Shown here piece by piece: positions 20,444 to 29,796 of a DNA stretch of 64,000 bases. The position numbers and the translations under genes were made by a program. The stretch is from Gracilaria domingensis (Eukaryota; Rhodophyta; Florideophyceae; Gracilariales; Gracilariaceae), in assembly GCA_022539475.1 (NCBI GenBank), contig VCMS01000191.1, positions 62,001 to 126,000 on the forward strand, read 5' to 3'. The notes beneath the pieces are model-generated. The model ran no database searches. It saw only the letters and a program-made list of their open reading frames with translations, and was not told the origin of the DNA. Position 1 is the first letter of the stretch. Every line of letters begins with the position of its first letter.

Positions 20444-20566
20444 GTCGTGGAACGTTCCATCGTGGTTTATTGAGATGAAGTGCTTTAATGATATGAAACA
20501 CGTGTAAGTTCTTGTTTTGTGACAACGGAGATTGTCATTGCGATAAGAAGGAAGTTAATAGGTATG

Positions 20567-21486
20567 TGTGAAGTGGGACTGCTGTGATCTGCATGAATGT
20601 CGCTTTATGCGTTATTCTACATTGTAATTATGCATTGGCTTTGCATACCTGTTCGTACAGCCGAGTGCCGAACGTGACTTGGCACACGTGGATTGCTTCG
20701 CCGCAACCCCACGTGTGATAAATCAGCCGATGGGCGCTCTCTACACTCAGGTGGTTCTTACTACTCTACATGTAGGAGTATCACTGCGTTAATATAGTAA
20801 CTATAGTGCGTTATTGCATTTCTTAGCCCACTAAAAGAATTAAGAACTCTACATAGGATCACCAAGACGCTTGACGGTGTCTCGAACCAAAACAATATTG
20901 CGTTCATCAACTTTATTATTCTATCAACCTTACTTGAGCGTGCACGACAATCGGGTAGTATGTACCAAAGGCGCTTCTGGCGTCAGTGAACCTCACCGGG
21001 GCTTCGGCTCGGATAATGGTGGGGGTCGAGAGACCTGGTGCTACACGGACATTGGCGCAGGACGAGGAGTTCTTCGTTGGGTTTTCTTTGAGTGCCACGT
21101 AACGTCTTGGGCGAGAGTTTAGCTTGGACATAGAGTGAAGACTTATCTTCAGTTTGTTAATCTCTTTGGAACGTCTCGTAAGAAGTTTATACGCTTGTCT
21201 CTGGAGCGCAGAGATAAGTTTGGCTGCAGAATTCGCGTGTAGTCTGTTGTTGTCTGTTGTTAGTTTTCTTTGACTGGTGGTTGTCCAACCATTATTTTGT
21301 CCTTTTCCTTTCTTTGCTCTCGATCCTTTCCCTGGGCATACTAAATTTATTTTTTCGTTGGATTCTGGGTCCACGTTGGTCTCTTTTGAGTGGATGGTTG
21401 TTTTACCCTGACTCTCTTTCTGCTACGAGAGGCAAGTGAAAGAGTCTGTAAACACCCGCGTCGTTTGCCACAAAATGACGTCCAGA
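20567..21486 (+). mobile_element. 920-bp insertion with 5-bp target duplication GTATG, possibly a solo LTR
   Basis: The block runs from TGTGAAGTGGGACTG to ...ACGTCCAGA and is flanked by GTATG on both sides (20562-20566 and 21487-21491). The other R1 copy lacks it, and the two flanks join there without gap, which proves a precise insertion. There is no protein-coding frame of note. Length, 5-bp duplication and a TG start fit a solo LTR, but the end is not the usual CA, so the class is left open. Confidence 0.7.
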
Positions 21487-21602
21487 GTATGGACATATTT
21501 TTCATCTGCTCAGGAAGATTGTATTATTGGGAGTGCCTTACGTAGATTTAGACGTGTATGTTCAGGTTCGCGTAACACCTAAAACTATCGTCTTGGGACA
21601 AG

Positions 21603-21670
21603 TGTGTGGTGCCACACAGAGCAGCAGATGACGTAAGAGTTGCAAGATAGGTACACGTACCCTTGGTACG
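21603..21670. repeat. spacer between the R1 copies, piece of the segmental duplication
   Basis: 21627-21670 matches 6891-6930 (GATGACG...GAGTTGCA...CCTTGGTACG), so this is original target DNA caught between two opposite R1 insertions. At its left edge is a 7-bp stem hairpin (TGTGTGG-tg-CCACACA, 21603-21618). Confidence 0.7.
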
Positions 21671-21705
21671 TTTTCCTAGACAATAGTTCTGGGTGTTACC
21701 CAAAC

Positions 21706-22181
21706 TGTTATGGCTGTCCAGCGGTCACGTCTGTCTGGAAGAACAGACGTGCTGCTGGACGAAGGGGATGCAACTGCCATAATGGCCGCTTTCAAGAGCG
21801 CCATTATGACATATCTGCCAGAATGGCGACTTCTAAAGCGGTTATTATGGCACTGCTTCCAAGTCTGCCCAGATCGGCTAGAGCGGTTGCACCGCGCCGC
21901 GGCGATCCCAACTCTCTATAAAAGCGCCGCAGCCGACCGCGCAACCGTCTTCCATCGGTCTCGCGCAGACTCGAAAAGAAAGAAAAGCCAAGAAGTGCCT
22001 TCTCTGCAAGTTAGTCTAGTTTCACAAAATAAACAAGTTTTTATTATTTGTGTCCAAATTATTGTCCTAAGTTTGCTAAAGTTACAAAAAAGTGCAAAAG
22101 TAAGTTCGTTTATTGAAAGTAACAAAGTAATTCTTTCAAATGTTCTAATTCCAAAAGTATTGCATAGATCCATTTATAACA
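21706..22181 (+). repeat. 5' LTR of the gypsy element
   Basis: 476 bp, TGTTATGG...TTATAACA. U3 contains nested inverted repeats: GTCCAGC...GCTGGAC around 21716-21765, and the word GCCATAATGGC with its complement GCCATTATG at 21777-21808, then a further ATTATGGC at about 21845. A TATA box (TATAAAAG) is at 21917-21924. The segment after 22181 should hold the primer-binding site; I could not match it to a tRNA. Confidence 0.92.
21917..21924 (+). promoter_or_regulatory. TATA box in the 5' LTR
   Basis: TATAAAAG is conserved in both LTRs (21917-21924 and 28427-28434) although flanking positions differ. It lies about 210 bp from the LTR start and would direct transcription of the element's genomic RNA. 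Confidence 0.7.
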
Positions 22182-22220
22182 ATTGATAGCATCGCTTAAT
22201 TCGAAGTTATCTAACTTTTT

Positions 22221-23177
22221 ATGTTTCAATTTAAAATTAAATATTTATTTGAAGTGCCAAACTCCCCGAACGTTGCCCACGGGGCTACGAAAGTCAGGCC
22301 AAAGCAAGACCGCAAAAGACGCGCTTCACCAAAACATTTGGAAACGAAAAGTAAACCAGGTTCTCCAAAATCTCCACTCGCTTCGCCACCACCCACCCCG
22401 TCCTCAAACAAAAAATTAAAAACCACTTCTATTGATAAATATACCGAAGTCGAGTCTGTGCACTCGTCTTCTAAAAAATCGTCGGCATCGAGTAGCGGGG
22501 CTCCGAAGGGTGGTAGGCTAACCTCATTTGCCAAACGCGGTGGCGTAGATGCTAAAATCACTACGTTTAAAACATCTCTGCCTAAGCCAATCAGGCGAAT
22601 TAAATTAACCTCTAAGCCAGCTCGTTATCAAATGCCAGGGGACGACGCCTTTGTGCCTATTGGCACACGTCACTTGCGGGACTCTCAGGGTGACAGAGTG
22701 GAACAAATCGTCACACGTATGAACCGTAACCGCGTGGAAGGAAGGAATTACGGAAAGCATCAGTTAACCAGTGGCCCTCGTGAGCACCGTACACGTGACT
22801 TGTGCCGCGTATGCCAAATACACAAGTCGCCGACGGTCTCGTGGACTGATCAAAACGCTTCGCCCAATCACCTCAGGGCAGCAGTGCGCAACTCGGGATT
22901 TGGTCCGGCGCGTCACCAAGTCCTTCTACAGTACGCGGACAAGTTAAAGGTACACTGCCCAGTGTGTAATCTTTGGTGTAAGGACGTTCTGTCCTGGGGT
23001 CACCATTACATGACCCAGGCACACGAGGAAAGGGTAAACCTGTTCTCAGAAGTGGCCAACGCAGCCACGTTGCCAGGAGGTCGTCCTTTCGCTACTGTGC
23101 CTAGGGCTCCAAAGGAGACTGTGGACTCTAATAGCAAGGTTACTAACCACCTGAGGACCAGGCGTGGTAACCAGTAA
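22221..23177 (+). CDS. extra ORF upstream of gag: 318-aa basic protein with C2H2-type zinc finger
   Basis: This intact frame begins at ATG 22221, 39 bp after the 5' LTR, and ends 98 bp before gag. The first ~125 residues are Ser/Pro/Lys-rich and probably disordered, with several basic clusters resembling nuclear localisation signals. The C-terminal half contains a CxxC (CRVCQIHK) and a well-formed finger: C246-x2-C249-x12-H262-x5-H268 in CPVCNLWCKDVLSWGHHYMT. Standard Ty3/gypsy elements start with gag; some plant Ogre/Tat elements carry an ORF before gag, but I know of no zinc-finger protein there. Its intact state beside damaged gag and pol is notable. Roles in RNA binding, nuclear import or silencing suppression are guesses. 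Confidence 0.75.
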   Translation: MFQFKIKYLFEVPNSPNVAHGATKVRPKQDRKRRASPKHLETKSKPGSPKSPLASPPPTPSSNKKLKTTSIDKYTEVESVHSSSKKSSASSSGAPKGGRLTSFAKRGGVDAKITTFKTSLPKPIRRIKLTSKPARYQMPGDDAFVPIGTRHLRDSQGDRVEQIVTRMNRNRVEGRNYGKHQLTSGPREHRTRDLCRVCQIHKSPTVSWTDQNASPNHLRAAVRNSGFGPARHQVLLQYADKLKVHCPVCNLWCKDVLSWGHHYMTQAHEERVNLFSEVANAATLPGGRPFATVPRAPKETVDSNSKVTNHLRTRRGNQ

Positions 23178-23275
23178 TTACATTGAATTATTGATTGAAT
23201 CATTGAGATTGCTTCACATTGAAAATTGCTTAGTAAAAAGGGGTTATTGTTTGCATTTTCAAATCATTTCTCAAA

Positions 23276-24132
23276 ATGTCTAATCAAGCGAATCCATCTT
23301 TTCAGCAAAGCGTGCAAGCCATTCAAGAATTGCAACTACAAGTCACGCAATTACAACAACAATTAAATAATGCGAACCAAGCTTTCGTGAATTTATCGAC
23401 AACCAGCAAAAGCGACTCCGTTCTTAAAATTGGAAAACCAGATAAGTTTACTGGTAAAGGAGTTCGTAGTTGGATCAAGAGCCTCGAGAATATTTTCGAG
23501 AGTATGCGAGAAGAACCCAATGATGAACTAAAAATTAAGTACGCTATCAGCTATTTGGGCGGAAATGCTTTACAGTGGTATGAATTAATTACCATAAGTG
23601 GGGAACACCTCGAATCATTTGCATTGTTTAAAAATAAGCTGATGCAATACTTTGAGCCTGTAAATAGGGAAATAACTGCTAGAAAAAAGCTAAGTGATTT
23701 AAAGCAAGAAGGGAGGCTGAACACAGTTCGCTTCTATAACCAGGAATTTACAAAGTGGTTATTACAAATCGTACAATGTCAGATGCAGAGCAAATATTTT
23801 ACTATAGCCAAGGTCTGAAAACAAGAACCAGAATTGAGGTTGAAAAATTCGAACCTCAGAATATTCAGGAAGCTATGAAAATTGCTGACCGACTTGACAA
23901 CATATTTGCTAAGATTAATTGGGGAGATAACCGAAATGGTGGTGGCTCCCAAAGCGGTACCCATTGGCCCACTCCTATGCAGATTGGGGAAATAAACTCC
24001 CAAGTAATAGCTCATGTATCAGGAGAAGAAAAGAAACCATGCTTAGAAGCCCGTCTGTGTTTTATATGTAAAAGGGCCGGTTGTGTTGCCAAGAACCATT
24101 ATAACAATAATGGTCGAAATCCAAAAAACTAA
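23276..24132 (+). pseudogene. gypsy Gag, one frameshift, with CCCH-type zinc knuckle
   Basis: The frame from ATG 23276 encodes a Gln/Asn-rich coiled start and the retrotransposon Gag core (KFTGKGVRSWIKSLENIFES ... ALQWYEL) to 23818. The continuation, from VITNRTMSDAEQIFYYSQGL on, is in the +2 register (frame of 23755-24132), so a single indel lies near 23750-23760. The nucleocapsid end has the knuckle CFIC-x3-GC-x4-H, with Cys and His exchanged relative to the usual CCHC order. Gag would form the intracellular particle. The frame ends at 24132, leaving 171 bp before the first ATG of the pol frame. Confidence 0.85.
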
Positions 24133-24303
24133 AAACAGCGCTAATCGGTGAGAAACTAGCGCCACCCCGTAACAGTAGCCAAAAAGAGGAAGAAAATCAC
24201 AAAAAAAATCAGAAAACATAAAAAGTCCAAAAACAAGTCAAACATTGTAAAGTTATGTACTTTTTCACCGTATCGAAAGAGTAGAAAGTCAAGACGGCAG
24301 TCA

Positions 24304-27300
24304 ATGCTTTTATTCCATGGAAAAGTTAAGGCTAAGTCATCGCACCCATGTAACGTCTTAGTGGACAGTGGCTGTGAAGAAATTATAATTTCGAAAGAGA
24401 TTGCAAATAAATTTTGCTTAGAAACTCTTAAGTCAGACCTTCAAGCAGAATTGTGGAATGGAACTCTTGTACCGATGGGCATAAGTTCAAAACCTATCTC
24501 TTTAACAAATAAAAACAAAGAATTTAAAATTCAACCATATGTAGTGGACCTTACTTCTTATGACATAATCCTAGGCATGTCATGGTTAGCACACATAAAT
24601 CCACTCATTGATTGGAAGAACCATCGTATGTTAATACGTTCTGCAGATCAATTAGTCACTCTGGACGCGGAATCTAGTAAGTATGGGACCTCATCTCGTC
24701 CAACATTCATACTCACTAGTAAACAATTCACTAGGCTTGCAAGGAAAAGTAAGAACATGATATATCATATTGTGATGAAGTCAAGTCAGGACAGAGTTGA
24801 GTCCAAATTTAAGTCATTAACTGACAATCAAGTCGATACGCAGTTAAGTAACTTGTTAGAGGAATATGAGGACGTATTTCCTACAGAGTTACCAAAAAAG
24901 TTATCTCCTCATAGAGAAGTTGAAATGAGGATTGATTTAGAAGAAGGGGCCAAACCTAAGATGGGGCCAATGTACAAATCGTCCCGAGAAGAATTAAAAG
25001 AAATAAAAAGACAATTAAATGAATTGTGGGCTCACGGTTTCATAAGACCAAGCATAAGTCCTTGGGGAAGTCCGGTGCTATTCATTGGAAACAGAGATGG
25101 AGGATTAAGAATTTGTGTAGATTATCGCGCACTTAACAAGCAAACCATCAAAAACCAAGTACCTCTCCGCAGAATAGATGAAGTTTGGGACCAGATCGAG
25201 GGATTTTCCGTATCCTCCGTGATTGATCTACGATCTGGTTATCACCAAATAAGATTAAGAGAAGGCGAAATTGAAAAGACAGCCTTCAGAACCCGATACG
25301 GACAGTTTGAATACTTAGTTACTCCATTTGGACTCACAGGAGCTCCAGGGTGTTTCCAGACATACATGAACATGTTGTTCAGAGAACACCTCGATGAATT
25401 TATTCTAGCTTACCTAGATGATATTCTAATATATAGTAAGACTCCTGAAGAACATCTGGAGCACTTGAGAAAAGCATTTGAAATACTCAGGGAAAACAAA
25501 CTGTACGGAAAATTATCTAAGTCTGAATTTATGAAGTCCGAAATTGAATATTTAGGACATATCATAACTGATGACGGAATTAAAGTGAACCCTAAGAAAA
25601 CTGAGGCCATTCACAGCTGGGAAACCCCCCAGAATGTGACTGACATTCAAAGCTTTCTAGGTTTGTGCAATTATTACAGAACACTCGTAAAAGACTTCTC
25701 GAAAATTGCCGCACCTTTAACGGATCTCACAAAGAAGGATAATCCTTCTAAATAGACTGCAACGGAGCAAAGTGCTTTTGATAAACTAAAGCAAGCTCTC
25801 AGTAACACACCGGTTCTAAGATGCGCCGATCCCGGCTTACGTTTTGAAGTAACTTCCGACGCATTTGGCACTGGAATTGGTGCAGTACTTACGCAAACCA
25901 ACGGCAAAAACAGTAGACCAGTAGCTTACGCTTCTCGAAAGTTATCAGCTACCGAGCAAAGGTATTCAACTCATGAAAGAGAGTTACTTGCTATTGTCTG
26001 TGCTCTAGAAGAATGGAGATGTTATCTCCATGGCCCAAGGTTCACTATCTATAAGGATCATAATCCGTTGAAATATTTAGAATCCCAAAGGAAGTTATCG
26101 CGAAAACAAGCAAGATGGGTTGAGTTTATGCAACAATTCAACTATGGGATAAAGTATATCAAAGGTAAGGCTAACAGAGTAGCCGATGCCTTATCCAGGA
26201 AACACAAGGAGGTTCATCAAATGTTCTCAGACATCGTAAGAACCTTATTCTCAATCACAACCGTGAGAATTACGAATGACTATAATAAGACGCTTAATGA
26301 AGACTATAACAAAGATGAGTTCTTCAAAGATGTAATGAAAGATCCAAAGGAACCATTCCACGTCAGAAACAGAAGATTGTTCTTCGAGAACCGGCTATGT
26401 ATCCCAAAAGGAGAATTAAGGAAAGGATTACTTCGTCACTATCACAGATCCCTGTTGGGAGCACATAGGGGTAAACAAAGAACCATCTCTTTAATGCGGA
26501 GAGATTTCTTTTTGCCTGGTATGAACAAAGATATAAAAGAATATGTTAAGAACTGTCATGAATTCCAAAAGGCTAAAAGTTTAAATATATCAATGGAAGG
26601 ACAATTACGTTCTTTCCCACCACCTGGTAAGAAATGGGAAGTAATATCAATGGACTTTGTCTTTGATCTTCCTAATACAAAGAATGGAATGTCTTCTACC
26701 TTATTGATAGTAGACAAGTTAACAAAACGAACGCATTTTATTCCAATGAAACCAAAGGTTGATGCTAAATACACCGCCGAAGGGTTCTATAAAGATATTT
26801 ATAAACATCATAGACTACCTCGGAAAATCATTTCCGACCGTGACACTCGTTTCACAGGAAACTTATGGAGTGAATTAATGAGTATTCTGAAGATAAAATT
26901 GAATTTATCAACTGCTTTCCATCCACAAACAGATGGACAGTTCGAAAGAGCGTTTCGTACTTTGGAAGAAATGTTACGTTGCTTCATTACCTATACTCAA
27001 ACAGACTGGGATTTCTACTTACCCGGTCTAGAATTCGCCTACAATAATTATATCAATAAGGCTACGAAACAAACACCCTTCTTTTTGGAGTATGGATTGC
27101 ATCCCGTTACCATATCCGACTTCTTGTGTGAAGACGAGGTCGAAATAACCAACGACGCTACAGAAAAGTTTTTGAAGAATATTTCGTACGCGACGGAAAT
27201 TGCGCAACAGGCAGTGAAAAGAGTTAACAGTCACTTAATCGACAAGACTAGTGGAAGGAAGCAACAGACGTTTAAGGAAAGGGATGAAGTTATGTTGTCC

Positions 27301-27750
27301 ACCAAAAATCTCAATCTCAAGACAGGGAGATCGAGAAATCCCTCCCAGAAATGTCTTGGACCGTTTAAGGTGGATGAGGTGTTGGCTGAGGGCAAAGCCT
27401 ATAAACTTAGTCTACCTGAAAGGCTGAAGTATATACACCATACGTTTCATGTCTCCTTGTTGAAACCTTATCATCAGGATCCCAAAGTTGAGTTTACTAA
27501 TGCCATAACAAATAAGGCAGAAAAAATCGTGAAGGTACAGAAGGAAAAGATTGATAAAATCTTGTCTCATGGCATCAAGGAAAGACGATTGCAATACTTC
27601 GTTCACTATAAAGGTACCGACGACACAGAGAACCATTGGGTCGATACTCAGATTCTCATCTCGGCTGCCGCACCTTCGTTGATCAACGAATACACTGAGA
27701 AACATGTCGTCCAACACCCGAATGGTACCTCTCTTCGATCCGTTCAGTGA
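24304..27750 (+). pseudogene. gypsy Pol: protease, RT, RNase H, integrase, chromodomain; one in-frame TAG
   Basis: One frame runs from ATG 24304 to 27750 with a single stop, TAG 25753-25755, at a place where the family normally has Trp (start of the RT-RNase H connection), so TGG-to-TAG is likely. Domains in order: aspartic protease (LVDSGC, about 24358), RT (DLRSGYHQ, FGLTGAPG, YLDD near 25420), RNase H (TSDAFGTGIGAVL, HERELLAIV), integrase with H-x-H and only one clear Cys of the zinc-binding CxxC (CHEF), then the D-D-E core (SMDFVFDLP, ISDRDTRF, DGQFERAF). The last ~60 residues (KVQKEKIDKIL...YFVHYKGTDDTENHW) form a chromodomain, which makes this a chromovirus that would target modified histones. 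Confidence 0.93.
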
Positions 27751-27811
27751 AACAATCGCCTAATGTGAACATATTGTGGCTGGAAAGAAGGTGAGGGACT
27801 GGTTGGCTGTG

Positions 27812-28177
27812 ATGACTACGATTGAATTTGAAGTCGATAAATTGGCATGGAACCTATTTCATACCTGCTTAGGTTTCTATCATTTACATGGCCCATTTAT
27901 AATCGGGCCTCATGTGTTCAAAGTTCTAGTTCAACTGTGCAATCACGTGCATATAGGATTTTCGTCGTTTGTTGGGGAAGAATTTCTGGTTTATTACTAT
28001 CACTTTGTGGTTGGATTCAAAGGAGATCTATGCAAGGAAAACACTTATGCAGTGGAAGTCGAGGCTTTCATTTCTCACTTGGATTTCATGATACCGTCTA
28101 GGATACTATCGTTTCAAATTGATGGAATGCGAATGGTTGTACCGTTCCCGTTTAAAGTGCTTATAGAACAAGTTTAA
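27812..28177 (+). CDS. short ORF between pol and 3' LTR, 121 aa, unknown
   Basis: The frame is open from 27776, with the first ATG at 27812, and ends 24 bp before the polypurine tract. The peptide is hydrophobic-aromatic (FVGEEFLVYYYHFVVGFKG) without a convincing signal peptide or transmembrane pair. It lies where some gypsy elements carry a third gene. No family is recognised, and at 121 codons it may be a chance frame. Confidence 0.3.
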   Translation: MTTIEFEVDKLAWNLFHTCLGFYHLHGPFIIGPHVFKVLVQLCNHVHIGFSSFVGEEFLVYYYHFVVGFKGDLCKENTYAVEVEAFISHLDFMIPSRILSFQIDGMRMVVPFPFKVLIEQV

Positions 28178-28201
28178 TTATCGAGGACGAGTAATAGTTT
28201 T

Positions 28202-28213
28202 AGAAAGGAGGAA
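28202..28213 (+). promoter_or_regulatory. polypurine tract of the gypsy element
   Basis: AGAAAGGAGGAA is all purine and lies directly before the 3' LTR (28215). It is the expected primer for plus-strand DNA synthesis. Confidence 0.85.
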
Positions 28214-28214
28214 T

Positions 28215-28691
28215 TGTTGTGGCTGTCCAGCGGTCACTTCTGTCCAGAAGAACAGACGTGCTGCTGGACGGAGGCCGATGCAACTGCCATAATGGCCGCT
28301 TCCAAGAGCGCCATTATGGCATATCTGCCAGAATGGCGACTTTTGAAGCGGCCATTATGGCACTGCTTCCAAGTCTGCCCAGACCGGCTAGAGCGGTTGC
28401 ACCGCGCCGCGGCGCTCCCAATTCTCTATAAAAGCGCAGCAGCCGACCGCGCAACCGTCTCCCATCGGTCTCGCGCAGACTCGAACAGAAAGAAGAGCCA
28501 AGAAGTACCTTCTCTGTAAGTTAGTCTAGTTTTACAAAATGAACAAGTTTTTATTATTTGTGTCCAAATTATTGTCCTAAGTTTGCTAAAGTTACAAAAA
28601 AGTGCAAGAGTAAGTTCGTTTACTGAAAGTAACAAAGTAGTTCTTTCAAAAGTTCTAAGTGCAAAAGAATTGCATAAATCCAATTATAACA
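28215..28691 (+). repeat. 3' LTR of the gypsy element
   Basis: 477 bp, TGTTGTGG...TTATAACA, with a TATA box at 28427-28434. In this copy the U3 stem TGCCATAATGGC / GCCATTATGGCA (about 28285-28322) is perfect over 12 bp, whereas the 5' LTR has a mismatch, so this LTR is closer to the ancestral structure there. Confidence 0.92.
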
Positions 28692-28972
28692 CAAACCCTA
28701 ACATACACGTGTAAAATCTAAGTAAGGCACCCACAGCAATACAATCTTCCTGAGCAGGTGCAAAATAGATCCGTATCTATTCAGTTCTTTCTCATCGCAT
28801 TGACAATCTCTGTTGTCAAAAAACAAGAACATACACGTGTTTCATAACATTAAAGCACTTTATCCTAATAGACTACGATAAAACGTTCGAAGACCCATGG
28901 CTACTCAATAAATATAATTATAATTGATTTAATCGTCTAGAGAGCCCGAAAAAGTCGTTTGAATAGCAGAAT

Positions 28973-29130
28973 TGCTTGATGTCAGCAGCTGAGGTCGTCT
29001 TTTTTCGGAAAGGTGCAATTCACGTGCAGAAGACGCCAGTGCAAAGCATTTGTCTTGCCGCAGCAGGCTGCGTTTTGGTAGATGAAAAACCAGCCTCCCC
29101 GTTTTACAACACGTGCTGCGATTGCAATGT
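28973..29130. repeat. segmental duplication, copy B, right part
   Basis: The segment matches 6945-7125 in the same orientation (GAATTGCTTGAT...CAGCAGCTGAGGTC...AATTCACGTGCAG...GCACGTGCTGCGAT). It completes the duplication interrupted by R1 and its nested insertions. Homology fades after about 29130. Confidence 0.8.
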
Positions 29131-29796
29131 ACAGTCTGCAAAATTCAAATAGCAGTAGCTTTGAAATCTTCTCCGCAGACCCCCCTTGACCCAACAATTC
29201 TTGCGAGACCACACAAGCGGCTTCTGATAGCCTTCCCCCCATAAAAGCATGCTAGTATTAGAAAAGTAGAGTGCGGTGTCACAGTATAAAATGCACTAAA
29301 TAGCTCAATTAAACGCAGGCCAAAATAAAACGCTTACAAGACATTTTTTATTAGCTAACACAGCTACTTTAGTACTTTGTGTCATTCGCTTTCTTATCAA
29401 TGACAGCCAGAGACCTAAATCTGATGCTGTTAAAATTTTTAAGCAAGTAGTCATGCTTTACCGACACTTAAGCTTCGAAAACAGCAGTTTTCAATTCCAG
29501 AAGATTCCCATAGATCTAATGACCTCTATAAACTTGACGGACAAGATAGCCTCACACATTTTTAATTATACTGAGATCTAGAGACCTAACATGCTACGGT
29601 AGGGTTCTTATACGCGCGTAGAGAGTCGGTTTGGAGTCAAAGCAGGGGTGTAATTAGCGCTTTATGTTGTTGAAATATAAATGGATGCAATTTTCAAAAA
29701 GTGTCAGCTACCAACGAAAGCAAACCCAGCCTCAACGTGTTGCAGTACTTCTCTTAGTTCTGCGCACCATCGGTTCAACTGTACATTAAACTAACA
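29131..29796. other. no gene recognised
   Basis: AT-rich with short frames only. No repeat shared with other parts of the window was noticed. Confidence 0.45.

Larger units (their letters stand above)
19880..21600 (+). repeat. ~300-bp repeat R1, copy 1, carrying two younger insertions
   Basis: After removing the insertions at 19954-20443 and 20567-21486 (and one copy of each target duplication), about 300 bp remain that align as reverse complement with the second R1 copy (21669-21705 plus 28692-28972). Shared landmarks include TTCAAACGACTT at the outer edge, ATTAAATCAATTATAATTAT, AAAGTGCTTTAATG, TGCTCAGGAAGATTGTATT and ACGTGTATGTT. Near both ends lies CTAGACRATW in opposite orientation, possibly a short terminal inverted repeat. 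The class is unknown. Confidence 0.75.
21706..28691 (+). mobile_element. full-length Ty3/gypsy chromovirus, 6986 bp, target duplication CAAAC
   Basis: Two direct LTRs (21706-22181 and 28215-28691) start TGTTRTGG and end TTATAACA, and the flanking CAAAC (21701-21705 and 28692-28696) is a perfect 5-bp target duplication. Between them lie an extra ORF, gag, pol (protease, RT, RNase H, integrase, chromodomain), a short 3' ORF and a polypurine tract. By manual comparison the LTRs differ at roughly 7% of positions, about two thirds of them transitions, so the insertion is not recent. Gag has a frameshift and pol one in-frame TAG, so this copy is probably inactive. Confidence 0.95.
21669..28972 (-). 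repeat. R1 repeat, copy 2 (inverted), split by the gypsy element
   Basis: The pieces 21669-21705 and 28692-28972 together form the reverse complement of copy 1, interrupted by the gypsy element (21706-28691) plus one copy of its target duplication. This copy lacks the two insertions seen in copy 1 and therefore shows their empty sites. It is bounded on the right by resumption of the segmental duplication at 28973. Confidence 0.75.
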
